Below, piece after piece: positions 1-7,587 of a stretch of 64,000 nucleotides of DNA; positions within the stretch are counted from its first letter, which is position 1; the number at the start of each line of letters is the position of its first letter. Where the stretch lies: contig CAKZNT010000092.1 of assembly GCA_937132065.1 (NCBI GenBank), positions 1 through 64,000 on the forward strand, written 5' to 3'. Below the pieces are notes generated by a model. The model made no database searches. It saw nothing but the letters and a program-made list of their open reading frames with translations, and was not told the origin of the DNA. Source of the stretch: an uncultured Loktanella sp. (GTDB lineage: Bacteria; Pseudomonadota; Alphaproteobacteria; Rhodobacterales; Rhodobacteraceae). Both the position numbers and the translations under genes were made by a program.

Positions 1-950
1 TCAGGAATAAGGGGCTGCAATCCAAGCCAACAGGTGACTTCAAGCCCACCATCGATACCAGTCCGCGTGGCGATGATCCTGATTTCTTCGTCCGTCACCA
101 TTGCAGCGCGTGTGAAGGCCCCCACGAATGAGCCTGCCGTATCTGGCGTCAACGTCGCTGGGACGCCGCCAGCATAGAGACGCCCTTGATCAGTGGTGGC
201 TCCGAGGCCGCCGGTTCCGATGACCGCCTTAAGGTCATCAAACGACAAACCTTGAAGCGCAGCCTCGCCCAGCGCCCAGTCATTCAAACTGAGATTGTCA
301 AATGCATCAAAAAACGCGGCATCGATCGCACGGCCCATGCCTTGAATAAGTGGCCACAGCAACTGGACCGCTAAACGCTCGGGACGCAGATCTTTGATTT
401 CGCGACGGGACAAGCGGAAGGCGACGCCATATTGCTGAAATGCATCTAGGTCCACTTCTGAGGTAGAGAACGGTACCGGCGATATCCCCAGCTCGGCATC
501 GGGATCCGCATCAAAGTCCTTGTGTTCAAACGCAATCGCTTGGAATGTCGAAAAACTGATTGCGCTTCGTGCGGCGATGGTGCCTCCGCCGGTGACCGGC
601 AAGTTTTGGTGCATTTCTGCGCCCTGAATGAGCATTGCACCCGCTGACAGCACCCGAGAACTTTGCGACATAGCGGCCTCAACCGTAATCGATTGACCAG
701 CGTCCTGATAAGGTGGGTCGATCGACACGTGTCCGTCTTCATCGAGCAGGCTGGTCAGCTCCGCACCGAAGGACAGAAAGTCCGTCATGCCTGCGAGTGC
801 ACTCATCGTCTTGTTGATCAGAATGCGATCTTCTCCATGTGGCCCACCAGGGCGGACAACGAAGTTGGCAGGCATGGCCTGCTGCGCGTGGTTGAACATA
901 GAGAGCATGCGTTGGTTTGCTGTCTGAGGCGCTGGGCGGCGATTGGGCAT
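1..950 (-). CDS. Phage major capsid-like protein (HK97 fold), 3' end outside the window
   Basis: The minus strand is open for about 316 codons from an ATG at 950 to the window edge, so the C-terminus is missing. An AAGGAT-type ribosome site lies about 10 bases before the ATG. The product has no signal peptide or membrane segment. Its middle part (FQQYGVAFRLSRREIKDL, then a helix with IDAAFFDAF) resembles the stretch of HK97-fold capsid proteins that leads into the spine helix. The last visible part (GGLEVTCWLGLQPLIP) resembles capsid family C-terminal strands. I infer a major capsid protein of a prophage or phage satellite. It is transcribed in the same direction as the neighbouring unknown gene, the replication-type gene and the integrase, but a 402-base gap precedes it. 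No protease, portal or terminase gene is visible because the element continues off the edge. The family call rests on motif memory only. Confidence 0.55.
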   Translation of the reverse strand, partial: MPNRRPAPQTANQRMLSMFNHAQQAMPANFVVRPGGPHGEDRILINKTMSALAGMTDFLSFGAELTSLLDEDGHVSIDPPYQDAGQSITVEAAMSQSSRVLSAGAMLIQGAEMHQNLPVTGGGTIAARSAISFSTFQAIAFEHKDFDADPDAELGISPVPFSTSEVDLDAFQQYGVAFRLSRREIKDLRPERLAVQLLWPLIQGMGRAIDAAFFDAFDNLSLNDWALGEAALQGLSFDDLKAVIGTGGLGATTDQGRLYAGGVPATLTPDTAGSFVGAFTRAAMVTDEEIRIIATRTGIDGGLEVTCWLGLQPLIP

Positions 951-1352
951 TGTCGGGATCCTTATGAGGTTTGCCCCTTATTGACCCTCAACAAGTCGGA
1001 TTCCTCTGGCGGTTCCCCCCAACATGCCGGTGAGACTAGCCCATAACCAGACTGGCAATTCCAGTGAGGTGGGTACCCAACCGACTAGAGCTTTTGATGT
1101 CAAAAGTTGCCTTCAACCAGAGCATTTCGGTTTGATCGCGAGGGCATTTCGTTTTGGACAGGATCAATTCAGTTCGAAAAAACTGTCCAACCTATTGAAT
1201 ATAGGAGAATGTCCACTCGTATCAGCTGCCTCCAAAACGAAACGAAACGGAAAAACGGGGGCACGCACAAGTTATTTTATGCGACATTACCCACCCACCG
1301 AGCATCCCCCCGCCGGAAGGACCCGTTTTTCTGAGGATGTCTATGCGATAGA
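951..1352. other. Intergenic region with an inverted repeat upstream of the capsid-like gene
   Basis: No convincing gene is present in these 402 bases. It contains an inverted repeat (TTGGACAG at 1154-1161 and CTGTCCAA at 1183-1190) and a purine-rich stretch of GAAAC repeats near 1235-1255. On the minus strand it is the leader of the capsid-like gene, so it may hold that gene's promoter and an operator. Plus-strand ORFs here have no ribosome site or recognisable product. Confidence 0.4.
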
Positions 1353-2261
1353 TTAGAGAAGGTTCATTTGCCTAGCACCAGGCCGGTAATCAATGACCTC
1401 TTCGACGAACACTGTCTTGATTAGGTTAGACGTGGATAAGGACTGCTCTTCCCGCAATCTGCATCTGATTGTGTCGTTTGCATTCATCGCGACCAATCCT
1501 TCTTGGACTTGGTTCAGAAACGTTTGGTCTTCCACTTCGGCAGTAAACGGACGCTCGCCACCGTCAGAAAACCGCCATTTGTATCCATCACGGAAATGCA
1601 CAGACACGATCTTGAGCCACGCCTCACGGTTCGTCACTTCAACGTCAGGCTCGTCCGGCTCCGGAGGCACTTTCAAAGACGGGAGATCAGCTTGTGAAAG
1701 ACGGACAGCTTCTATGGCATCAGTATCGACCCCAAGCCGAAGGTTTTCGAGCCCTTCGACTCGAGCGGCCTTGCGACCCAGGTCTTCTATGGCTTCGCGA
1801 GTTGGAAGATCCTGAAGCAATTGAACAGTTTTATCACTGACAACAATGGTAGTTTGGTTAACCGTGATCTCAGTACTTCCGTCACCTTGAGGTTCAACCT
1901 TTTCAGGCCTTTTACCTTTCAGAAACTTGATAGCTGCGAACAAGCCACCACCAATCGCGCCACCTTTCAGTAATAGCTCCATCAGCTGGTCCGCCGCAAC
2001 CACTCGCTGGGGGTGAGCTGCAACGACATCAAGCATGTCGGTCACCCAACTCACGTCCATCGTGAGGGCTGCTTCGAAGCAAGCTTGTTCAGTAGCAGCG
2101 ACTTTAAGCCGTGCATCGGCTCGATCACCGTTTAGAGATTTGTTGGCGGCTTGCACCACATTTCCGAACGCCAAAAGTGTTGGCGCTAGATCACGAACAT
2201 CTATCTCGCCACCTTCAAACGGTTCGCCTTCAAATGCGATCTTAAAACGGACTTTTGTCAA
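1353..2261 (-). CDS. Unknown 302-residue protein of integrase element 1
   Basis: I do not recognise a named family. The start used is TTG at 2261, with GGTGAGGG about 12 bases upstream. The N-terminal 100 residues look like an alpha/beta domain (FKIAFEGEPFEGGEIDVRDL, then ALLAFGNVVQAANKSLNGDR). A glycine-rich hydrophobic stretch follows near residues 93-112 (LLLKGGAIGGGLFAAIKFLK) that could pack in a membrane or between helices. The C-terminal part is acidic, with a proline-rich linker near residue 200 and a beta-rich end. The gene lies between a replication-type gene and a capsid-like gene in the same orientation. It could be cargo of the element, for example a defence or superinfection factor, but nothing in the sequence proves a function. 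Confidence 0.7.
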   Translation of the reverse strand: MTKVRFKIAFEGEPFEGGEIDVRDLAPTLLAFGNVVQAANKSLNGDRADARLKVAATEQACFEAALTMDVSWVTDMLDVVAAHPQRVVAADQLMELLLKGGAIGGGLFAAIKFLKGKRPEKVEPQGDGSTEITVNQTTIVVSDKTVQLLQDLPTREAIEDLGRKAARVEGLENLRLGVDTDAIEAVRLSQADLPSLKVPPEPDEPDVEVTNREAWLKIVSVHFRDGYKWRFSDGGERPFTAEVEDQTFLNQVQEGLVAMNANDTIRCRLREEQSLSTSNLIKTVFVEEVIDYRPGARQMNLL

Positions 2262-2373
2262 AGTTACTGCTTACCCTCACCAATTATCAATGCCTCAGCA
2301 TCGACAACAAATTTTGCGCTTTTCTTTGTTGATAGCCTGAGCCGCACCTCATGGCAAACTGCCCTATTGCTGG

Positions 2374-3252
2374 TCATAGCGAAATCCCAGCATCGCGACA
2401 CTGGGCCTCGGTAACCAAAGACTGAGCGATCAGCTCACGGGCGGTCGGAACTGAACAATGACGGGCAAGAGCTTGATGGCCGGTCTTGATCGCTTTGACC
2501 CAACGCTCGGTGATCTTATCGGCATAGACAGGGTCGGCGGTATTGGACACCGGAGCACCGCGCAGCGCATCCTCGTAACCGCGCCGTGCAAGCCAAGCGT
2601 CCGAACCAGCTTTGAAGCGATAAGGCTGATCTTTTTGCTGCTCGGCGTAAATCTGCGCTGCCTTGAGTAAATCGGAGACAGGCATTCCAGATGCAATCAC
2701 AGCATCGAACAACCTCCGGCTTTGGGCTGGGTCTTTTGGTCGAGGGTGAGCGTTTAGAAAATTCTCAAAATCCAAATCACTTGTGGAGGCGGCGGCTGCC
2801 GCATTTGTTTCGTTTAAGTGTTCCCTTAAGTGTTCGTCTCCACTGCCGTGGAGTTTGATAGGCGATTTTGTGGAGTTTGAAGGGCCAGAAAGTGGAGTTT
2901 GTTCTTTAACTGGCTCCACTGTTGTGGAGTTTGTACAGGCCAGCCCATTTGGCGTTTGAAGCGACATATCGCAGCCAAGCAGAAAGTATGTGCGCGGTGT
3001 TTTTGTGCCAGGCTTCGTACTGTTACGACGGCTGATCAATCCTGCCTCCTCGAGCTCGTTAAGTGCCTTGTTGAGCCCACCATTTGATAACTTTGCATGT
3101 TCCCTCAAACCCGCCTGCGACGGGTATGTCGCGACGGCAGGATCCTTGCTTTGATTGTGATGAACACACAGGCGAAATAGTACTTTGTAGGCGGCATATT
3201 TGATATTTGAGACGTCAAGTTCTGCGAACCAATCGGTTGCTCTATTACTCAT
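2374..3252 (-). CDS. Helix-turn-helix (winged-helix) replication-type protein
   Basis: This 292-residue protein starts with a winged-helix region (about residues 15-95) of the type found in plasmid and phage replication initiators. It contains a recognition-helix-like stretch (QAGLREHAKLSNGGLNKALN) and a wing (AGLISRRNST). A low-complexity polar linker follows (residues 100-155), then a C-terminal helical region rich in arginine and aromatic residues (near KAGSDAWLARRGYEDA). There is no primase or helicase motif, so it would act as a DNA-binding initiator or regulator rather than an enzyme. It lies downstream of the integrase in the same orientation, which fits an excision and replication module. 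Assignment as a replication protein is inferred from domain type and context. Confidence 0.6.
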   Translation of the reverse strand: MSNRATDWFAELDVSNIKYAAYKVLFRLCVHHNQSKDPAVATYPSQAGLREHAKLSNGGLNKALNELEEAGLISRRNSTKPGTKTPRTYFLLGCDMSLQTPNGLACTNSTTVEPVKEQTPLSGPSNSTKSPIKLHGSGDEHLREHLNETNAAAAASTSDLDFENFLNAHPRPKDPAQSRRLFDAVIASGMPVSDLLKAAQIYAEQQKDQPYRFKAGSDAWLARRGYEDALRGAPVSNTADPVYADKITERWVKAIKTGHQALARHCSVPTARELIAQSLVTEAQCRDAGISL

Positions 3253-3343
3253 GACAGCACCCTCGGAAAGGCGATGCCCCTTGATTTCAGTGCTGATTTT
3301 GTGCTAGATTTTGACCATAGTTCGAGGTCTTTCCAGATTTCAT

Positions 3344-3379
3344 AAACCGCCGTTTTGCTTGCATCGCAAACGGCGGTTT
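3344..3379. terminator. Strong stem-loop between integrase 1 and the replication-type gene
   Basis: A perfect 12-base-pair stem (AAACCGCCGTTT and AAACGGCGGTTT) closes a 12-base loop and is followed on the plus strand by a short T run. On the minus strand, in which both neighbouring genes are read, the stem ends in TTTATG, so termination there would be weaker. It lies about 80 bases beyond the integrase stop codon. Confidence 0.6.
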
Positions 3380-3460
3380 TTCGTTTCCCAGGCGGTGGCC
3401 AAATCAGCCCAGCGCCACATGAAAAGCCCATTGAGGGGTGAGAGTTTTGAGCGCGACGGC

Positions 3461-4645
3461 TTACCCGCGCAGCTTCACAACCTTGGCTGTGGTTTGACCG
3501 GTCACGAACCGCGCCCACGCGTCCATCACAAGCTGACGTCGATCGAGCAGATCGGACCGCGCATAGGAACGCGCCACCGTGCTGTGGATCCTGTGATCCA
3601 GAATTGTCTCGGCTACATCGTAATCGCAAGCGTGAGTGTCCTGCACCCATGTTCGAAAGCTGGTACGAAAGCCGTGAGGCCGTCCTGTCTCTTTGAGACC
3701 ATCCAAGTGCTTCTCCATACCCCTCGACGTCACCGGCTTTCCGCGTGGGCCCGTGAATAGCAGTGAGCCGTGGATTTCGGATTGTTGTGCAACGATCGAC
3801 AGCGTCTCTGCGGACAGGGGCACACGAAACTCCTGAACTTGATTGCGCGTTCCCTTCACCCGATCCGCTGGGACCGTCCACACATTGCCCTCGATCTCGC
3901 CCAACGAAGCGCCACGCGCTGCGTCCGAACGAACTAGGGTCAGAATAATAAACCGCAGGCACTGCGCGATGTCCCCACCGGTTTGCAGCCTCGCATACAG
4001 GTCTGGAATGTCCTGCCAGCGTGTCGCCGCGATATGCTCCGGTTGATGATCGACAACGCCGAGAAACTCCTTTGCAGATTCGACCGTGAACGGGTCGCAG
4101 TCGTACCCCATCAATTTTGCCTTGCTGAACACGATGTGCGTTCGCTGGTACGCCTTGATCGCTGTGGGGTGCTTTGTGCGCCAAATCGGAGAGAGCGCGT
4201 CTTGCACGTCCCTGGTCGTGATCTTTGAAACGGGCTTGCGGCCCATGCTCGGAATAATGTGGCGATCCAGAGGGCTGCGCCACCGACCACGTGTACCGTC
4301 CCCGCGCAGGGTGGCTTTCCGCGCTTCGAATACCAATGTCACCAGCTCCGCAAAAGTGGGATCGGCTTGGTTCGCCGCAGCGGTCGCGGTTTCCTTCTGG
4401 CTCTGCCTGACTGAAATGGGGTCGCGGCCCTGGCGCAGCTCGGCTGCCCAGACGTCGCGGGCCTTCCGCGCATCCGACAACGTCACTTCTGGCCATGATC
4501 CCAAGCCCATCTCTGGACGCCTGCCGTAGATCGAATAACGGAAGACCCATTTTCCAGAGCTGCCGCGCTTTATCAGCATCAGGCCATTGCCGTCCCGCAG
4601 CTTGCCGTCCGGTGCGTTCTTGATCCCGATTGCAGTCAACGCCAT
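3461..4645 (-). CDS. P4-type tyrosine recombinase / integrase (element 1)
   Basis: This 394-residue integrase catalyses site-specific insertion and excision of the element. The N-terminal DUF4102-type arm-binding domain (IKNAPDGKLRDGNGLMLIK) is followed by a core-binding domain and a catalytic domain. Expected catalytic residues are visible: Arg239 (LVRSDAARGA), His324 and Arg327 (HGFR), His351 and Tyr361 (HSTVARSYA). The ORF is open further upstream, but ATG 4645 begins the usual MALTAIGIK start and follows the GGGGGACT repeats. It faces away from the broken integrase of element 2, with the two promoters back to back. All key residues are present, so the enzyme may be active. Confidence 0.88.
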   Translation of the reverse strand: MALTAIGIKNAPDGKLRDGNGLMLIKRGSSGKWVFRYSIYGRRPEMGLGSWPEVTLSDARKARDVWAAELRQGRDPISVRQSQKETATAAANQADPTFAELVTLVFEARKATLRGDGTRGRWRSPLDRHIIPSMGRKPVSKITTRDVQDALSPIWRTKHPTAIKAYQRTHIVFSKAKLMGYDCDPFTVESAKEFLGVVDHQPEHIAATRWQDIPDLYARLQTGGDIAQCLRFIILTLVRSDAARGASLGEIEGNVWTVPADRVKGTRNQVQEFRVPLSAETLSIVAQQSEIHGSLLFTGPRGKPVTSRGMEKHLDGLKETGRPHGFRTSFRTWVQDTHACDYDVAETILDHRIHSTVARSYARSDLLDRRQLVMDAWARFVTGQTTAKVVKLRG

Positions 4646-4971
4646 GGCAGTCCCCCAGGTAGTCCCCCAGATCAGGGTGCGTTTCACAGAACCTACCAGC
4701 GACGCTATGCGTCAGTAGAGAACTTTGGTCCCCTTCAACGTAAAGGGAAAGTGCATCACCATGCAACGCCGTGCGACGGCTTTGCGAGTCCGTGTGGGGG
4801 CACCATTTTCTCATCCAAAATCATCCGATGACACCTGATTAATCCTTGTCTATAAGGGTTTTACGTTACCTCGTTGTCCGATGCTGTTTAATAGCATCCG
4901 ATACGATACCCCCAGATTGGGGGTGTTTGTGGGGGTATCGAGAAGACGGTCAAAAGGTGATACCCCCAGCT
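4646..4971. other. Divergent intergenic region between two integrases
   Basis: These 326 bases hold no recognised gene or tRNA. Beside integrase 1, two copies of GGGGGACT lie at 4645-4670 (read on the minus strand). Beside integrase 2 there is a repeat with two GGGGGT blocks. An imperfect inverted repeat (TCCGATGCT ... AGCATCCGA) lies at about 4878-4902. The spacing and G-rich repeats resemble integrase arm or regulatory sites. I could not identify a core attachment sequence. Confidence 0.5.
4917..4956 (+). repeat. Left copy of the G-rich att-like repeat of element 2
   Basis: Two GGGGGT blocks are followed by ATC and, about eight bases later, GGTCAAAA. The same layout occurs at 13622-13660, beyond hsdR. 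Between the two copies lie the broken integrase and the restriction-modification cargo. Similar G-rich direct repeats are often seen upstream of DUF4102 integrases, so this may be an arm-type integrase site rather than the crossover core. Confidence 0.5.
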
Positions 4972-6158
4972 ATGCCATTGTCAGACATTCAGGTTCGCAA
5001 CCTCAAACCCCGCGACAAAGCCTACAAAGTATCTGATTTTGAGGGGTTGTTTGTGTTGGTCAAAGCGAACGGGTCCAAGCTTTGGCAATTCAAGTATCGT
5101 ATTTATGGCAAGGAACGCCTGCTTTCGATTGGTGTTTATCCCGATGTCACTTTAGCGCAGGCAAGGAAGGCCAAGGCGGATGCGCGAGCCAAAGTCGCTG
5201 CTGGCGTTGACCCAAGCGAAGCGAAACAGACCGAAAAACGCATCAAGCGTGAAGAGGCTGGTCAGACGTTCGAACAGATTGGGGCGCTGTTCCTTGAGAA
5301 GCAGCGCAAGGAGGGCAAGTCAAAGGCAACTTTGGACAAGACCGAATATCACCTCAAGCTGGCTAACAACGACTTTGGCCGCAGACCCATCACCGACATC
5401 AACGCCCCGCTGATCCTCAAAACGCTAAAAAAGTCGAAGCCAAGGGCAACTATGAGACCGCGCACCGCCTGCGCGCCCGCATCGGCTCGGTGTTTCGCTA
5501 TGCTGTTGCAAGTGGCATGGCCGAAACCGATCCCACCTACGCTCTGCGTGACGCGCTGATCCGCCCTACCCGCATCCATCGCGCTGCAATCACTGATCCC
5601 AAAGCACTTGGCCAGCTCATGCGCGAGGTCGACGGCTTCGACGGACAGGCAACAACGCGCATAGGGCTAAAGCTATTAGCAATTCTCGCCCAGCGCCCCG
5701 GCGAAATAAGAAATGCGAAGTGGGCCGAAATCGACTTTGCGAACAAGGTTGGGCCATTCCAGCCGAAAAGATGAAGATGCGACGCGATCACATTGTTCCT
5801 CTCCCTGATCAAGCCATCGTTGTTTTGGATGAATTAAGACGGTTTAACGGAAACGGCGAATACTTGTTTCCATCTATGCGCACATGGAAACGGCCAATGT
5901 CTGAAAACACGCTCAACGCCGCATTACGGCGCAAGGGCTATTTTTGGTGAGGAAATGACCGCCCACGGGTTTCGCGCATCTTTCTCAACCTTGGCAAATG
6001 AAAGTGGGCTTTGGCACCCCGATGCAATCGAACGCGCTTTGGCTCATGTCGAAAAAAACGAGGCGCGACGCGCCTATGCAAGAGGAGAGCATTGGGAAGA
6101 GCGCGTAAAACTTGCCGATTGGTGGGCTGGATTTTTGGATCAACTAAAAGCAGAGTAA
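4972..6158 (+). pseudogene. P4-type integrase of element 2, broken by three frameshifts
   Basis: Three reading frames together give one DUF4102-type integrase of about 395 residues beginning MPLSDIQVRNLKPRDKAYKV. The frame changes at an A run near 5,430, at GTTGGG near 5,750 where one base seems missing, and at a T run near 5,941 where one base seems extra. After repair, the HGFR motif (TAHGFRASFSTLAN) and the final tyrosine region (EARRAYARGEH) are intact. Each change is a single base in a homopolymer, so it could be true decay or sequencing error. If real, element 2 cannot move with its own P4-type enzyme. The start is set by family similarity; a GATACCCCCAGCT stretch precedes it and no clear ribosome site is seen. 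Confidence 0.85.
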
Positions 6159-6188
6159 TCGAAACCGAATTGGAAACCGATTATTCAG

Positions 6189-6770
6189 ATGGCAAAATTT
6201 GATCGAAAAGTTATAACAGGCGTTTACGAAGAAATATTGCGCAAGAAATTCGAGAAGGCCTTTGACTGGGAAAAGCCTGAGATAGTTGAAACAGTTGGAC
6301 CTTTTACCCCTGAGGTTTTTGAAGTCTATGAAGAGCTGCTACTTACGCTCTTACATGGTTGCTGCGAGCAATTCAAAAGGCAATTTGTTATTTTTAGTGA
6401 CTACGACAAGATCAAGTCAGGAGATTTGCTGCAGTGGGTGAAACATGTGGATCTCGACATCCATCCGAAAGCCCTGAGCACGCTGGAACGTTTCCATGGT
6501 GAGCCTACTAAATCCCTAGAACTTCAAACAAGGGAAGCACCCGGCAAGCGCCCAGATAAGCGAGAATTGGACTCGATCGCATCGCTATTCACTGCGGTGG
6601 CAATTGAACAATTTGGGTATGATCCGACTGCAAAGCGCAGCCCGACGATAAAAGAAATTCAGAATCTAGCCGCAAGTCTTGGTATTGAAATGTCCGACGA
6701 CACCATTCGAAGTTACTTACGACACGGGACAAAGTTCATTGATCCAGACTGGAAGCCGCACGAAAGATAA
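6189..6770 (+). CDS. Unknown 193-residue island protein
   Basis: I do not recognise a family. The protein is charged and mostly helical, with no signal peptide or membrane segment. The last 60 residues (SPTIKEIQNLAASLGIEMSD, then TIRSYL) look like a helix-turn-helix end. The ATG lies 30 bases after the broken integrase stop codon, in the same direction, so the two may once have shared a transcript. A DNA-binding accessory role in the element is possible but unproven. GC content is lower than that of the chromosomal genes further right. Confidence 0.65.
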   Translation: MAKFDRKVITGVYEEILRKKFEKAFDWEKPEIVETVGPFTPEVFEVYEELLLTLLHGCCEQFKRQFVIFSDYDKIKSGDLLQWVKHVDLDIHPKALSTLERFHGEPTKSLELQTREAPGKRPDKRELDSIASLFTAVAIEQFGYDPTAKRSPTIKEIQNLAASLGIEMSDDTIRSYLRHGTKFIDPDWKPHER

Positions 6771-6910
6771 TCGGTAAACGAATATGTTCCGAAGTTATTA
6801 ATTAAATCAACGCATTAAATTTTTATCGGCCACCACATTCCCCGTTCCCGTACCGATCAAACAATCCTTGGCAAACCAATCTGCATTACATCAATGCAAG
6901 GAAAACCAAG

Positions 6911-7117
6911 ATGGCCCATACTGAATTCCCTAAGACTGGTTTTGTTCGACTTTCGCAAATTCTGCCCCCTCAAGGCCCTATCCCTGTTTCCAAATCAACT
7001 TGGTGGCAAGGCGTGAAAGAAGGCCGCTTCCCACAGGCGCAAAAGCTTGGCCCCCGTACGACCGTTTGGCGGGTCGAAGACATCCGCGCATTGTTCGAGG
7101 AGCCATCAAATGGGTAA
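6911..7117 (+). CDS. AlpA-like helix-turn-helix protein (excisionase/regulator type)
   Basis: This 68-residue protein matches the AlpA pattern: an N-terminal phrase of the type GFVRLSQIL, then VSKSTWWQGVKEGRFP as the helix-turn-helix, and TVWRVEDIRALF at the end. Such proteins control integrase genes or assist excision. The stop codon lies inside the first codons of the next gene (the ATG at 7110 overlaps by eight bases), so translation is probably coupled. About 140 AT-rich bases upstream likely hold the cassette promoter. Weak GAAAACCAAG precedes the start. Confidence 0.75.
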   Translation: MAHTEFPKTGFVRLSQILPPQGPIPVSKSTWWQGVKEGRFPQAQKLGPRTTVWRVEDIRALFEEPSNG

Positions 7118-7538
7118 GCGAGCAAACCCAATGGCAGTCAAAGCGGCGCTGTCTTACGAAATCGGAGAGGCCGCACGTATGCTGGACAAGTCCCCCGCCA
7201 CAATCCGCAACTGGGTCAAGGACGGTTTGCCCATCATGGCCCAGCGCAGGCCCTACCTAATATCAGGCGCAGCTATTCGCGACTATCTACGCACAAAATA
7301 TGCAAACTCGAAATCCCAACTCGCGTTCAATGAATTACTATGCATGGCATGTCGGCAAGGTCGTAAGCCATTCAATATGGAAGTCGAACGAATTCCAAAT
7401 AATGCAAAGACATATCGCTTGAAAGGCACCTGCGGCCACTGCGGCGCATCCGCAGCCCGCATCATATCAATTGATCGCGCGCCTGAGTTCGCCCAAACAT
7501 TCCGCTTCAAGAAAGGCGGAGACAGCGACGCCTATTAG
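7110..7538 (+). CDS. HTH protein with C-terminal zinc-finger-like cysteines
   Basis: This 142-residue protein has an N-terminal MerR/excisionase-type helix-turn-helix (YEIGEAARMLDKSPATIRNW) and a C-terminal region with four cysteines in two pairs: C-MAC near residue 75 and C-GHC near residue 111. The cysteines could bind zinc. I chose ATG 7110 (MGKRANPM) over the longer frame because it overlaps the AlpA-like gene in the usual coupled way and removes a nonsense leader. It precedes a tyrosine recombinase, so it may direct or regulate that enzyme. The zinc-binding role is inferred. Confidence 0.7.
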   Translation: MGKRANPMAVKAALSYEIGEAARMLDKSPATIRNWVKDGLPIMAQRRPYLISGAAIRDYLRTKYANSKSQLAFNELLCMACRQGRKPFNMEVERIPNNAKTYRLKGTCGHCGASAARIISIDRAPEFAQTFRFKKGGDSDAY

Positions 7539-7587
7539 ATACGGCCACCCCCCACTTAAATTGACACTTACACAGGAGCGCCAAGCC

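Noticed and set aside
1024-1356. Plus-strand frame in the capsid gene leader
   Set aside because: Low-complexity composition, no ribosome site, and it lies opposite the likely promoter region of minus-strand genes.
3249-4814. Long minus-strand frame of 521 codons across the integrase
   Set aside because: It is another frame of integrase 1, with arginine/serine/glycine-rich nonsense composition and no motifs; the integrase frame has all catalytic residues.
4700-4860. Search for a tRNA or tmRNA 3' end as the integration site of the two elements
   Set aside because: No cloverleaf or TPsiC-like GGTTCGAAT segment was found, so no attachment gene is called.
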